DNA from: Chitinophagaceae bacterium
GTDB taxonomy: Bacteria > Bacteroidota > Bacteroidia > Chitinophagales > UBA10324
Length of the DNA stretch: 64,000 nucleotides
NCBI GenBank assembly: GCA_016717285.1
Contig: JADKFU010000003.1
Coordinates: 53,792 to 117,791 of the forward strand
Direction: 5' to 3'
Of the stretch, positions 19,135 to 29,800 are shown in pieces. Every line of letters starts with the position of its first letter. Positions within the stretch are counted from its first letter, which is position 1. Made by a program: the position numbers and the translations under genes. A model generated the notes under the pieces. It searched no databases. It was not told the DNA's origin and saw only the letters and a program-made list of their open reading frames with translations.

Positions 19135-21483
19135 ATGCTACAACAATTGATTGATGGGATTAAAAATGTGCTCCGTTGGATGTCCCATAAAAAATGGATC
19201 CGCGTCTCATTGTATGTTATCCTCGGTATACAACTGGTATTTCTATTATTGAATAGTCTCTTTCCATTGCGTATCAATATCAAATATTCACAAATCGTTA
19301 CCGCATCCGATGGAACTGTATTGCATGCATTCTTAAGCAGTGATGAAAAGTGGCGGATGAAAACAGAGTTGAATGAAATCACACCTACACTCAAAAAAGC
19401 CATCATCTATAAGGAAGATAAATACTTCTATTATCATCCGGGCGTAAACCCTGTTGCCATCCTTCGGGCAGTTGTTAACAACATGCTGCAATCAAAAAAA
19501 ACCTCCGGCGCTTCTACGATCACCATGCAGGTAGCCAGGATGCTTGAACCGAAGAATCGCACATACGCGAATAAAGTGGTGGAGATATTCAGGGCATTAC
19601 AACTGGAATGGAAGTATAGCAAAGCAGAAATTTTACAACTCTATCTCAATCTTGTTCCTTACGGGAGCAATATTGAAGGCGTAAAAAGTGCATCATTGAT
19701 TTATTTTCAGCAAGCGCCCGGTTACATGAGTCTTGCACAAACCGTAGCACTTACCATTATTCCCAACCGGCCGTCATCATTGGTGATTGGAAAGGATAAT
19801 ATGCTGATTGTTCAGGAAAGAAACAAGTGGCTGCGGCGTTTTGCAAAAGACAAAATTTTTCCGCAGGATGAGATCAAGGATGCTTTGCTGGAACCATTGG
19901 ATGATACACGCCACAATGTTCCGCGACTTGCGCCGCACTTATCACTTCGCATGACAAAAGTCCACCGGCACGATGCCATCATACATTCCTGTATCGATAA
20001 AATGAAGCAGGAAAAAGTAGAGAACATCGCATACAATTATGTGCAACGGATTCACTACATGGGCATCACCAATTGTGCGGTATTGGTGGTCAATAATGAA
20101 AGCAACCGTGTGGAGGCCTATTTAGGCGCGGCTGATTTTTACAATGCCGAAGATCACGGACAGGTTGATGGTGTGCAGGCCATCCGCTCGCCAGGAAGCA
20201 CGTTAAAGCCGTTTTTGTATGCGCTGGGATTTGACAAAGGAATGATTACCCCCAAATCAGTGATTGCTGATGTGCCTGTGAATTTTCATGGTTACATGCC
20301 GTTGAATTATGATAAAAAATTTCGTGGAAACGTAACTGTGGAAACTGCGCTGGCAAATTCACTGAATGTACCAGCTGTAAAAATGCTGGATCAATTGGGT
20401 ATGCAATCATTTGTTGCAGCCATGAAATTGGCAGGCTTTGCACAAGTGGGTGCAGACAAGGATAAGCTCGGATTGTCAACCGTACTTGGTGGTTGCGGTG
20501 TGAAACTGGAAGAACTCACCAACCTGTATGCCTGCCTGGCTGATACCGGCTCTTACAGAAAACTTTTATGGACAAAAGAAGAGCATCAGGAAGGAGCATT
20601 TCAACTTATCTCTTCCGGTGCTGCGTTTATGACTACTGAAATTCTCACCCAACATTTAAGACCTGACCTTCCAAACAATTATGAGAGCAGCATGCATTTG
20701 CCAAAGGTTGCCTGGAAAACCGGAACCTCTTACGGGAGACGTGATGCATGGAGTATCGGATACAATAAAGAATATACAATAGGAGTATGGGTTGGAAATT
20801 TTTCAGGGAATGGTATTCCTGAACTCACCGGAGCTGATATTGCTACACCTTTGCTTTTTGATTTGTTTAATACGCTGGCTTACAATTCTTCAAATGAATG
20901 GTTTCAGATGCCGAAGTCACTGGATTTTCGCTATGTCTGTGCGGCATCTGGCAGTGTGCCAAATGATTTTTGCACGGAACAGGTGATGGATTATTTTATT
21001 CCGGGTGTCTCCGGCACTCAAAAATGCAATCACCTGAAAGAAGTTTTTGTGGCTGCTGATGAAAGCATTTCCTATTGCAGGAATTGTCTACCGGAGAATG
21101 GCTATAAAAAAATCCTGTATCCGAATTTAAAACCTGAGTTAGTTTCTTTTTATGAATTTCAAAATATTCCATATGAAAAAGTGCCACAGCACAATCCCCA
21201 TTGCAGTCGTATTTATACGGAGAATGCTCCGTCGATCATCACGCCAACAGATGGATTGGAATACTTGTTAGAGAAAGACGAACAGCAGCAACTCCTGCTT
21301 AGTTGCAACGCGGATAATGAAGTGAAAACAATTTATTGGTACATCAACAACCGCTTTTTTGCAACGGCTGGTGTGCATGACAAGGTGTTTTTTACACCGG
21401 AAGAAGGAACAGTTAAAATTTCCTGCACCGATGATAAAGGGAGAAACAGTGATGTTACTATTGAGGTGAAGTATTTGGAGTGA
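19135..21483 (+). CDS. pbpC: Penicillin-binding protein 1C
   Basis: About 780 residues from the ATG at 19135; 19102 is an alternative upstream start. One N-terminal membrane span. A GT51 transglycosylase follows ('EDKYFYYHPGVNP', 'SGASTITMQVARM'), then a transpeptidase with the SxxK motif 'STLK' (coded at 20197-20208), 'NSLNVPAV' and 'KTGTS' (coded from 20716). The C-terminus has the BiPBP_C beta domain typical of PbpC, with several Cys. It polymerises peptidoglycan glycan strands at the inner membrane. Monocistronic. Confidence 0.93.
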   Translation: MLQQLIDGIKNVLRWMSHKKWIRVSLYVILGIQLVFLLLNSLFPLRINIKYSQIVTASDGTVLHAFLSSDEKWRMKTELNEITPTLKKAIIYKEDKYFYYHPGVNPVAILRAVVNNMLQSKKTSGASTITMQVARMLEPKNRTYANKVVEIFRALQLEWKYSKAEILQLYLNLVPYGSNIEGVKSASLIYFQQAPGYMSLAQTVALTIIPNRPSSLVIGKDNMLIVQERNKWLRRFAKDKIFPQDEIKDALLEPLDDTRHNVPRLAPHLSLRMTKVHRHDAIIHSCIDKMKQEKVENIAYNYVQRIHYMGITNCAVLVVNNESNRVEAYLGAADFYNAEDHGQVDGVQAIRSPGSTLKPFLYALGFDKGMITPKSVIADVPVNFHGYMPLNYDKKFRGNVTVETALANSLNVPAVKMLDQLGMQSFVAAMKLAGFAQVGADKDKLGLSTVLGGCGVKLEELTNLYACLADTGSYRKLLWTKEEHQEGAFQLISSGAAFMTTEILTQHLRPDLPNNYESSMHLPKVAWKTGTSYGRRDAWSIGYNKEYTIGVWVGNFSGNGIPELTGADIATPLLFDLFNTLAYNSSNEWFQMPKSLDFRYVCAASGSVPNDFCTEQVMDYFIPGVSGTQKCNHLKEVFVAADESISYCRNCLPENGYKKILYPNLKPELVSFYEFQNIPYEKVPQHNPHCSRIYTENAPSIITPTDGLEYLLEKDEQQQLLLSCNADNEVKTIYWYINNRFFATAGVHDKVFFTPEEGTVKISCTDDKGRNSDVTIEVKYLE

Positions 21484-21651
21484 GTGTACCTGGATAAATT
21501 GTTATATGGCTAAATTGTTAAATGGTTACATGGTTGCGGCGGGAGCAGCAATCCCCACGGATTTGGTTTCCCCTCCAGGGGGAAAGATCTGATTTACTGT
21601 TGCCAGTGTATTGCTAAAGTTGATTAACTATTAACCAACTTGGGAAAAAAC

Positions 21652-21677
21652 AGATGCTTCGTTCCTCAGCATGACAG
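21652..21677. repeat. Dispersed 26-bp repeat, copy 1
   Basis: CAGATGCTTC followed, after a short variable part, by CAGCATGACA. An inverted, imperfect copy lies at 24054-24079, so the two bracket the amylase operon. No gene is seen in 21484-21715. Confidence 0.5.
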
Positions 21678-21715
21678 ATCGTGTTGCATTACGGATCGCG
21701 CAGCACAGCAAAGAA

Positions 21716-22555
21716 TTAATGATCATAACTCGCCACCCTTGTGATTTTCCATACACCCTCCTTCTTTTGCCAGATCATTAAAAATTTAAAAGTGCCGCAA
21801 TCCATCTCCCCGTTTTCAACATGGCAAAATTCATGCGCGCCAATTTCCATCGCACCATAATCTTTAACCGGATAAACTTCGAGTGTTCCCTTCACCAGCC
21901 TTCTTTGTACGTTATATCCCTTCGCGAAATTCTCTTGCAGGCTTTTAATGTTCTGATCATAGGAGGTCAGTCCACCTTTATCATGATAAAATTCAAGGTC
22001 CTCATCAAATATGGTTTTTACTTTTTCGATGTTTTGTGTGTTATAAGCTTCAAATAAAACGCTGTCCATGAATGCAATTTCATTGTACAGATTCCGCTGT
22101 TCGATGGAATCTTTCACATGTTGGTCCATTGTTTTAGCGGGTCCGTCATTCCATTGAGCAACCTTTAAAACAGTAACTTGATTTTCGGCAGTCAACACAC
22201 GGTTGTCCGTTTCTTCCCAGCTTGAATTATCATGCATAAACTTATATTCAAGCAGTAAATCTTTTGTAATGATTTCGAACGTAACAGTAGCTTCGTAAAC
22301 ATGGTCGTGGTTTTTATCGGACATCGCATAGGTTTTTTCCCAGGAAAGCGGAAGCACACTGCCACGAATTCCAATAGTTGAAATGTCTTTTACATTTTTC
22401 ATTTCATTCGAAAGATCAAGCAGAAAAGTGACCGTTACTTTCCTTTTCGAAACTGTCTTTCCTGAATTAGTTGGCTTCCCGGGTTGTGAAAAAGACAAAT
22501 CAACAAGCAACACAGAGAAAAGCATGATTGTGAAAACAATTTTTAACATCCTCAT
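21716..22555 (-). CDS. Exported CBM20-like + DUF4440/NTF2-like protein
   Basis: About 279 residues from the ATG at 22555, one base after the amylase stop; a longer frame to 22630 overlaps the amylase. Signal peptide ~1-24. Residues ~35-135 resemble a CBM20 starch-binding domain ('VTVTFLLDLS', 'GSVLPLSWE', 'LLEYKFMHDNSSWE', 'DNRVLT'). Residues ~150-279 resemble a DUF4440/SnoaL-like fold ('EAYNTQNIEKVKTIFDEDLEFYHDKGG', in parts). Co-transcription with an alpha-amylase supports glucan binding. The role of the second domain is unknown. Confidence 0.75.
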   Translation of the reverse strand: MRMLKIVFTIMLFSVLLVDLSFSQPGKPTNSGKTVSKRKVTVTFLLDLSNEMKNVKDISTIGIRGSVLPLSWEKTYAMSDKNHDHVYEATVTFEIITKDLLLEYKFMHDNSSWEETDNRVLTAENQVTVLKVAQWNDGPAKTMDQHVKDSIEQRNLYNEIAFMDSVLFEAYNTQNIEKVKTIFDEDLEFYHDKGGLTSYDQNIKSLQENFAKGYNVQRRLVKGTLEVYPVKDYGAMEIGAHEFCHVENGEMDCGTFKFLMIWQKKEGVWKITRVASYDH

Positions 22556-22556
22556 A

Positions 22557-23984
22557 TCAGTTGGTGGAATTAACTTGTTTGGTTTGAGAAAGTACGAGAT
22601 AGCTCCACGGAGCCAATGCGAAAGTATCATCTCCTTTCAATGCAAAGGTTTGTCCGGAGAATAATTCAAGATAGTTTCCGGCAAAGAACTTTGATTGCAG
22701 CTTAACAGTAATTGGTTGAGCGCTGAAGTTGATGATGGGTAAAACTTTATCACCATTCTTTTCACGATAGAATGAAATTACTTGTTGCATCTGATCATTG
22801 TAAACTCTTGTCATTACACCGCCGGCTGCACCATTCCACAATGCTTCGTTAGCATGTTTTAATCCAAAGAGCTTTTTGTAAATCGTTGTATTCCTGTGCT
22901 CTTTCCATTCGATCAGGTCTTTGTCAAAAAACTTAAGGGAACGGTCGAGGCCTGCTTCCTGACCACTATAGATCAAAGGCATCCCATTCGCGACCGAGCA
23001 AAACACCATCGCCGCTTCCAGTCCGGCGCCGAAGTTGGAATATTGATTTCCTTCCCATGAATTTTTATCGTGGTTATCAGTAAAGTTCATCCGGTACGCA
23101 TCAGGTGGAAAAGTATTTACATCATGCGCCAGGTACTCTACCAGGCCATTGATATTTTTAACATCGGTTGTTACATCATGAAGCTTGTCCCACAGGCTCC
23201 ACGAATACGTCATGTCAAATGCTTTTTTGTGAAGATCTCTTGATTCCCATTCCGCCAGCATGAAAACAGGTTTGATCTGATCAAGTTCAGTGCGCAGATT
23301 ATCCCAGAAATCAACCGGGATAAACCCTGCTACATCGCAGCGGAAACCATCGATGTCTGTTTCCTTCACCCAATACTTCATTACTTCTGTCATATATTTT
23401 CGAAGGCCTGGCTGATCGTAATCGAAATCAATGATGTCTTCCCAGTCATACCACGGAGTTGGTTGAAAATTTCCTTCCATTGTTTTTGTGTACCATTCCG
23501 GATGTTCAGTTACCAGTGGATTATCCCACGCAGAATGATTGGCCACCCAATCGATAATTACATACATACCCATCGCATGAATTTTATTTACAAGCGCTTT
23601 GAATTCATCCAGCGTACCGAACTCAGGATTGACGGCATAATAATCCTTCACTGAATAATAACTTCCCATGGTTCCCTTCCTGTTTTTTTCTCCGATGGGA
23701 TTAATTGGCATGAGCCATATAATATCAACTCCAAGTTCTTTCAGCCGGGGCAGATGTTCTTCAAATGCTTTAAAATTTCCTTCCGCTGTAAATTGCCTGA
23801 TGTTGGCTTCATAAATAGTTGCATTCTTTGTCCACTCAGCATGTTTTAATTCAACATAAGGTTGCGGTTCATAACGTGAGTCGTCAAAATCCGGCGCTAC
23901 TTCTTGTGTAGTGTTTGGAGTGCTATTGCATCCGATGAGGAAACAGGCAACTGTGAGACAGGTGAGTTTTTTAATGGTGGTCAT
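22557..23984 (-). CDS. Alpha-amylase family (GH13) lipoprotein
   Basis: 475 residues. Lipoprotein signal with lipobox 'LIGC' (C19), so membrane-anchored, probably in the outer membrane or periplasm. GH13 TIM barrel: 'DIIWLMPINPIGE' strand, 'VIIDWVANHSAWD' region I, nucleophile D217 in 'DGFRCDVAG', acid/base E245 in 'FMLAEWE', and D306 in 'TDNHDKNSW'. All catalytic residues are present. It hydrolyses alpha-1,4-glucans or maltodextrins. It is the first gene of a two-gene operon with the CBM20-like protein. Confidence 0.93.
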   Translation of the reverse strand: MTTIKKLTCLTVACFLIGCNSTPNTTQEVAPDFDDSRYEPQPYVELKHAEWTKNATIYEANIRQFTAEGNFKAFEEHLPRLKELGVDIIWLMPINPIGEKNRKGTMGSYYSVKDYYAVNPEFGTLDEFKALVNKIHAMGMYVIIDWVANHSAWDNPLVTEHPEWYTKTMEGNFQPTPWYDWEDIIDFDYDQPGLRKYMTEVMKYWVKETDIDGFRCDVAGFIPVDFWDNLRTELDQIKPVFMLAEWESRDLHKKAFDMTYSWSLWDKLHDVTTDVKNINGLVEYLAHDVNTFPPDAYRMNFTDNHDKNSWEGNQYSNFGAGLEAAMVFCSVANGMPLIYSGQEAGLDRSLKFFDKDLIEWKEHRNTTIYKKLFGLKHANEALWNGAAGGVMTRVYNDQMQQVISFYREKNGDKVLPIINFSAQPITVKLQSKFFAGNYLELFSGQTFALKGDDTFALAPWSYLVLSQTKQVNSTN

Positions 23985-24329
23985 GGGACGATGATGTCAT
24001 TAAGGTTACTAGTCATTGAGGTCATCCGTGATTGAGGTTATGGGATCCTTCGTTGTCATGCTGACGTCGGAAGCATCTGTTAATAGTCATTAGCAGGTCA
24101 TTGGTTCCTGAATGGCCCGTAACTTAAGAGCATTAAAGATTGGATTAATTCGGTTACGCGATAGCTCTTTCAAAAAGTTTTCCGTTGATTAAAATCACTG
24201 TCAACAGGTACCAAAGCAATACAGGTAATCAACAATGATTTCAACTGAGGACAAGTTATTCGCAACAGCAAGGATTCAATTTTATACAGCAGTTGAATAC
24301 GGTGAGCGTGTTAACCATTGTCATCGGTT
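23985..24329. other. Intergenic stretch with a dispersed repeat
   Basis: No gene seen. It contains GTCATTGAGG-type near-repeats and, at 24054-24079, the inverted copy of the 26-bp repeat at 21652-21677. Confidence 0.5.
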
Positions 24330-24989
24330 TCAACCGGCAGCAGGATGTTCCTGCCTCCATTCATCAAACGATTTCTTCAATACATCCGCAAACACTTTGC
24401 TGTCCTGCGCACCGGAGACCGCATATTTTCTATCGAATACAAAAAACGGAACAGCATTCACCCGCAACCGATTTGCTTCTTCCATATCTGCCTGAACGTC
24501 TGCAGTAAAAGATTGATTTTCCAATGCGGTTTTCAAAGCGGCAGCATCCAGGCCCAATTCATTTCCCAATACAATAAGCGTATCATAATCATCAATATTT
24601 TTTCCTTCTGTAAAATAAGCGGCGAAAAGTTTTTCTTCCGCTTCCTGCTGCTTGCCATACTGCTTTGCGAAATGCGAAAAGCGGTGCGCGTTAAAAGAAT
24701 TCGCTACAACAGAAATATCAAAGTTATAAACCAGTCCTGCCTGTTTCGCCATTTCTGTTACATTCGCATTCATCTTTTTTGCCTGCTCGATACTTATCCC
24801 CTTGTGACTTGCCAGAAACTGATTGATGTTAGTTTCAGAATCCGTTTTCATATCGGGCGAAAGCTGAAAACTTTTCCATTCAATTTCAACTTTTGCAGCT
24901 TGGTCAAAGCCGTTAAAAGCGGTTTCAAATTTTCTTTTACCGATGTAACAGAACGGGCACATCACATCACTCCAGATTTCCACTTTCAT
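24330..24989 (-). CDS. DsbA-family oxidoreductase (FrnE-like)
   Basis: About 219 residues from the ATG at 24989 ('MKVEIWSDVMCPFCYIG'); 25013 is also in frame. The CPFC redox motif is at residues 11-14, followed by the helical insertion and 'RVNAVPFFVFDRKYAVSGAQ' (in parts), which carries the cis-Pro strand. No signal peptide, so a cytoplasmic thiol oxidoreductase or glutathione-dependent isomerase-like protein of the FrnE/2-hydroxychromene-2-carboxylate isomerase group. It stands alone and diverges from the redox operon. Confidence 0.9.
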   Translation of the reverse strand: MKVEIWSDVMCPFCYIGKRKFETAFNGFDQAAKVEIEWKSFQLSPDMKTDSETNINQFLASHKGISIEQAKKMNANVTEMAKQAGLVYNFDISVVANSFNAHRFSHFAKQYGKQQEAEEKLFAAYFTEGKNIDDYDTLIVLGNELGLDAAALKTALENQSFTADVQADMEEANRLRVNAVPFFVFDRKYAVSGAQDSKVFADVLKKSFDEWRQEHPAAG

Positions 24990-25254
24990 CGTATTGTGTT
25001 TGATAGCTATCATAATAAAGATTTAGTTTTTTCAACAGGCATCACAAACACGATGCAAGTTAATTGGTTCGCTGTTTTCAAGATAAATTCCTGCAACCAA
25101 ATTGATTTGCACCATTGATCAAAACTTCGCTTTCACACCCAAACATGACTATTATCAATAGTCAACATGACAATTGTCAAGCTATTTCCTTCCAAATACT
25201 TTCAATTTTCAGCCTTGTTTCAATTTCTTTCAAGGAATAAAAAACCAAATCATC

Positions 25255-26885
25255 GTGCCCGTTACTGATATCACGAAACCCATCGACCTCACAGGTCATC
25301 CGCAGGGAACCGGTCCACTGAGAACACGTCGTCCTGTTTATGTGGACTTCATGCCACCCTGCAATAGTGCATGCCCCGCCGGCGAGAACATACAGGCCTG
25401 GCTTTCCCATGCGCAGGCAGGCAACTATTTTGATGCCTTTCAGGCGCTGGTGGCGGACAATCCTTTTCCCGCAATCATGGGCCGCATTTGTGTGAAGCCC
25501 TGTGAAACCGGTTGTAATAGAACACATATTGATAACACTGTAAATATTCATGCAGTGGAGCGATTCATTGGTGATGAAGCCATACGATTGCAATGGCCGA
25601 TTAACACGCTTGTAATACCTGCCGGGAAAAGAGTTTTGGTAGTTGGTTCCGGCCCGGCCGGATTGTCTGCTGCGTATCACCTGGCGCGTTTGGGTTACGA
25701 GGTAGAAGTGTTTGAACGGGATGCTTCACCGGGCGGATTACTGCGCACAGGCATTCCTGAATACCGTTTGCCAAAAAATATTCTTGATGCCGAAATTGAG
25801 CGGATCGTGAAAATGGGTGTGAAATTCACATTGAATCACGAAGTAAAAGATTTACTGAAAGAAAAAGAAGCCGGGAAGTTTGATGCCATATATCTCTCAA
25901 CAGGTGCACAACAGATCAATGCGGAACGCATTCCTTCCGACCAATCCATTCCTGTAACAGATGCCTTTTCATTTTTTAAAGATGCTGCGATAGACAGTGC
26001 TACCTATCAAAATAAAAAAATCGTGGTGTATGGCGGCGGAAAACTCGCGCTTTATCTCTCACGTATTCTAAAACGTTTTGCCTCGGAGGCGATCGTTTTT
26101 TTTCCGGGCGATAAAAAGCTGATGCCTGCTTATGACTATGAAACAGATGACGCATTGGCGGAAGGTGTAACAGTTCAATTATTAACCGGTATTTCAAAAA
26201 TTGAAAAAAATCACCTGGTCCTTGAAAAGATGAAAGTGGAAAAAGGGAAAGCTGTTACAACAGGTGAATCTGAAATATTTGAAGCTGACATGGTAATTAT
26301 AGCCATGGGACAGGAAGCAGAAACAAATTTCCTGAGACAGGTAAATGGAATACAACTAAAGGAAGACGGCACCATTGTAATCAATACAGAAAGGATGTCG
26401 GGTTTTGATGGAATATTCGCTGGCGGTGATATGCTGCCGGGTGAAACACGCAGCGCTACCATCGCGATCGGTCATGGAAAAAAAGCTTCAAAATATATTG
26501 ATGCTTTCCTTCGGAAGGAAACATTTCTAAAAGGTGAAAAGCATGCAACCGCAGGATACCGCAAGTTACAGATGTGGTACAAAACGGAAGCGCCACTGAT
26601 GGAACAGGACAAGCTTATTCCTTCGATTGCTATAAAAAACTTTGATGAAGTTATTAGCGGACTCACCGAAAAGAAGCACGCTATGAAGCACAGCGTTGTT
26701 TAAGTTGCGGCAATTGCTTTGAATGTGATGGCTGTTTCGGCGCCTGCCCTGAAGATGCGATCATCAAGCTCGGTGCTGGAAAACGATACAAGTTCAACTT
26801 TAACCTGTGCACCGGATGTGCTATGTGCTATGAACAATGTCCCTGTCATGCTATTGAAATGATTCCTGAACCCGACAAACACTGA
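25255..26885 (+). CDS. GltD-like NAD(P)H/FAD oxidoreductase with C-terminal 2[4Fe-4S] ferredoxin domain (frameshifted)
   Basis: The N-terminal Fe-S domain ('PPCNSACPAGENIQAW', 'GRICVKPCETGCNR') and FAD site ('VLVVGSGPAGLSAAYHLARLG', in parts) match the small subunit of glutamate synthase and its relatives. The frame stops at 26703, but one base missing after 26688 would continue it through 'CLSCGNCFECDGCFGACP' and 'CTGCAMCYEQCPCHA' to the TGA at 26883-26885. I therefore treat it as one gene with an indel. The GTG at 25255 gives the family-like start; 25174 is an upstream option. It is 4 bases before nifJ and probably passes electrons between NAD(P)H and ferredoxin. Confidence 0.8.
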
Positions 26886-26889
26886 AACG

Positions 26890-29800
26890 ATGTTAACAAA
26901 AAATAAATTGATAGCCACCATTGACGGTAATGAAGCCGCTGCGTATGTAGCCTATCGTGTAAATGAAGTCTGCGCTATTTATCCCATCACCCCTTCTTCC
27001 ACTATGGCAGAGCTGGCCGATGAATGGAGTGCAAAAGGTATTAAGAATGTGTGGGGTCATGTGCCCGACATCATCGAGATGCAAAGTGAAGGCGGTGCGG
27101 CAGGAACGGTACATGGTGCCTTACAAACAGGTTCACTTACTACCACCTTTACAGCATCACAGGGATTAATGCTGATGTTGCCCAACATGTATAAAATTGC
27201 CGGTGAACTCACCGCCACTGTTTTTCATGTAGCAGCGCGTTCACTCGCAGCGCAGGGCTTGTCCATCTTCGGCGATCACCAGGATGTGATGGCAGCAAGA
27301 ACAACAGGATTTGCAATGCTTGCTTCCGCCAGTGTACAGGAAGCACATGACTTTGCTTTAATTGCACAGGCAGCTACTTTAAAATCAAGAATTCCCTTTA
27401 TCCATTTTTTCGATGGTTTCCGAACCTCACATGAAGTGAATAAACTCGAAATGCTGAGCGACGGGGAAATCAAATCAATGATCCCGGATGAATTTGTATT
27501 CGCCCATCGCAAACGCGCATTGAATCCTGATCATCCGTTTATCCGCGGCACCGCGCAAAATCCGGATGTCTATTTTCAAAGCAGGGAAACAGTAAATACA
27601 TTTTATGACAACACGCCGGTTATTGTTGAAAATGTTATGCGTGAATTTGAAAATCTCACCGGCAGAAAATATGATCTCTTTCAATATACGGGTGCTGCTG
27701 ATGCAAAGCGAGTAATCATCATCATGGGCTCGGGTGGTGAAACCGTTGCTGAAACAGTACATGCACTCAATGCAACAGGAGAAAAAACTGGTGTTATCCA
27801 GGTTCGCTTGTATCGTCCCTTCTCTACCGGACATATATTAAAAGCCCTGCCGGGAACAGTGGAATCCATTGCAGTACTTGATCGCACGAAGGAATCCGGT
27901 GCTACCGGCGAGCCGATGTACCAGGATGTGCTGGCTTCATTGGTGGAAGGATTTCAGCAGGGAAAAATTGCAAAACTGCCGCATGTAATTGGTGGCCGCT
28001 ATGGACTTTCTTCCAAGGAGTTTACACCTGCCATGGTGAAAGGAGTGTTTGATGAATTGAAAAAAGATATTCATCCTGGTAAGAAGGAACAACCCAAAAA
28101 TCATTTTACCGTCGGTATCAATGATGATGTTACGAATACAAGCTTAACGTATGATGCCGCCTATTCATTGGATGAATCGGAATGGCGTCAGGCACTCTTC
28201 TTTGGCCTCGGTGCTGATGGAACCGTTGGTGCAAATAAAAACAGCATCAAGATCATCGGAGAAAACACCGAACTGTTTGCGCAGGGATATTTTGTGTATG
28301 ACTCAAAAAAATCAGGTGCAAGAACTGTTTCGCATCTGCGCTTCGGACCGCATCCGATACGTGCACCTTACCTGATCACCAAAGCGGATTTCATTGCCTG
28401 TCATCAATTCAATTTTACAGGAAAAGTAGAGATGCTTGATTTTATCAGGCAAGGCGGTACTTTTTTATTGAACAGTCCTTATGATACCACTGAAGTGTGG
28501 AGTCACCTGCCGGGAAATGTGCAGCGGGAAATCATCAGCAGACAATTGAAGTTCTATATTATTGATGCTACTGCCGTTGCAAGAGATACGGGCATGAGTG
28601 GCAGAATCAATACGATCATGCAGACATGTTTCTTTGCATTGAGCGGTGTGTTACCAAGAGCGGAAGCTATCGAACAAATCAAGCATGCCATTGAGAAATC
28701 GTATGCGAAAAAAGGACAATCGGTAGTGGAACAAAACTTCGCCGCAGTGGATGCGACGCTTGCGCACCTTTATGAAGTAACTGTTCCTGATCAGTCAACT
28801 TCCACCTCTCAGTTACTTGCTGTAGTTCCATCTGAAGCGCCTGATTTTGTGAAAGAAGTTACGGCGATGATGATGTCAGGACATGGTGATGAATTGCCGG
28901 TGAGTAAGATGTCGCAGGACGGCACGTATCCCAGTGGCACTACGAAGTGGGAAAAAAGAAATATTTCGGATCTCGTTCCGGTTTGGGAACCTGACACCTG
29001 CATTCAATGTGGCAATTGTGCGTATGTATGCCCTCACAGTGTGATCCGCGCAAAATTTTATCACGCAGATTTCCTGAAGGATGCGCCCATAGCATTTCAA
29101 TCTGCACCTATAAATTCCCGTGGCTTTCCTGAAACAAAATATACGTTGCAGGTTTATGCTGAAGATTGCACCGGCTGTAACTTATGCGTGGAAGTTTGTC
29201 CTGCCACTTCATTAACTGACCGTTCGGTGAAAGCGATTAACATGGCGGAGAAAGAACCTATCATCAAAGAAGTAAAAGAGAACATTACATTTTTTGAAAA
29301 GCTGCCCTGGAACAACCGTTCAGAAATTAATTTTTCAACTGTTCATGGCGCGCAGTTTTTAGAACCCTTGTTTGAATTCTCCGGTGCCTGCGCAGGTTGC
29401 GGCGAAACACCTTACCTGAAACTGTTGTCGCAATTGTTCGGCGAGCGATTGCTGGTGGCAAATGCAACAGGTTGTTCTTCCATTTACGGTGGAAATTTGC
29501 CCACCACTCCATGGACTACCAACAAAGCAGGACAAGGCCCTGCATGGTCCAACTCTTTATTTGAAGACAATGCAGAATTCGGCCTGGGAATGCGAATCAC
29601 GGCTGATCAGCAATTGCTGATGGCGGGTAAGCTATTGAAACAACTGGCTCCTCAGTTAGGTAATGAATTGGTGGATGCGATTATCAATGCGCCGCAGATT
29701 CAGGAATCAGAAATTGCAGCACAACGAAAGAGAGTACATGAACTCAGGGAAATGTTGGTCAACATTACGGATGATACCGCAAAGCATTTGCTTTCGGTTG

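Noticed and set aside
24318..25118. A 266-codon plus-strand frame rich in Phe, Ile and His
   Set aside because: It is the antisense shadow of the DsbA-family gene.
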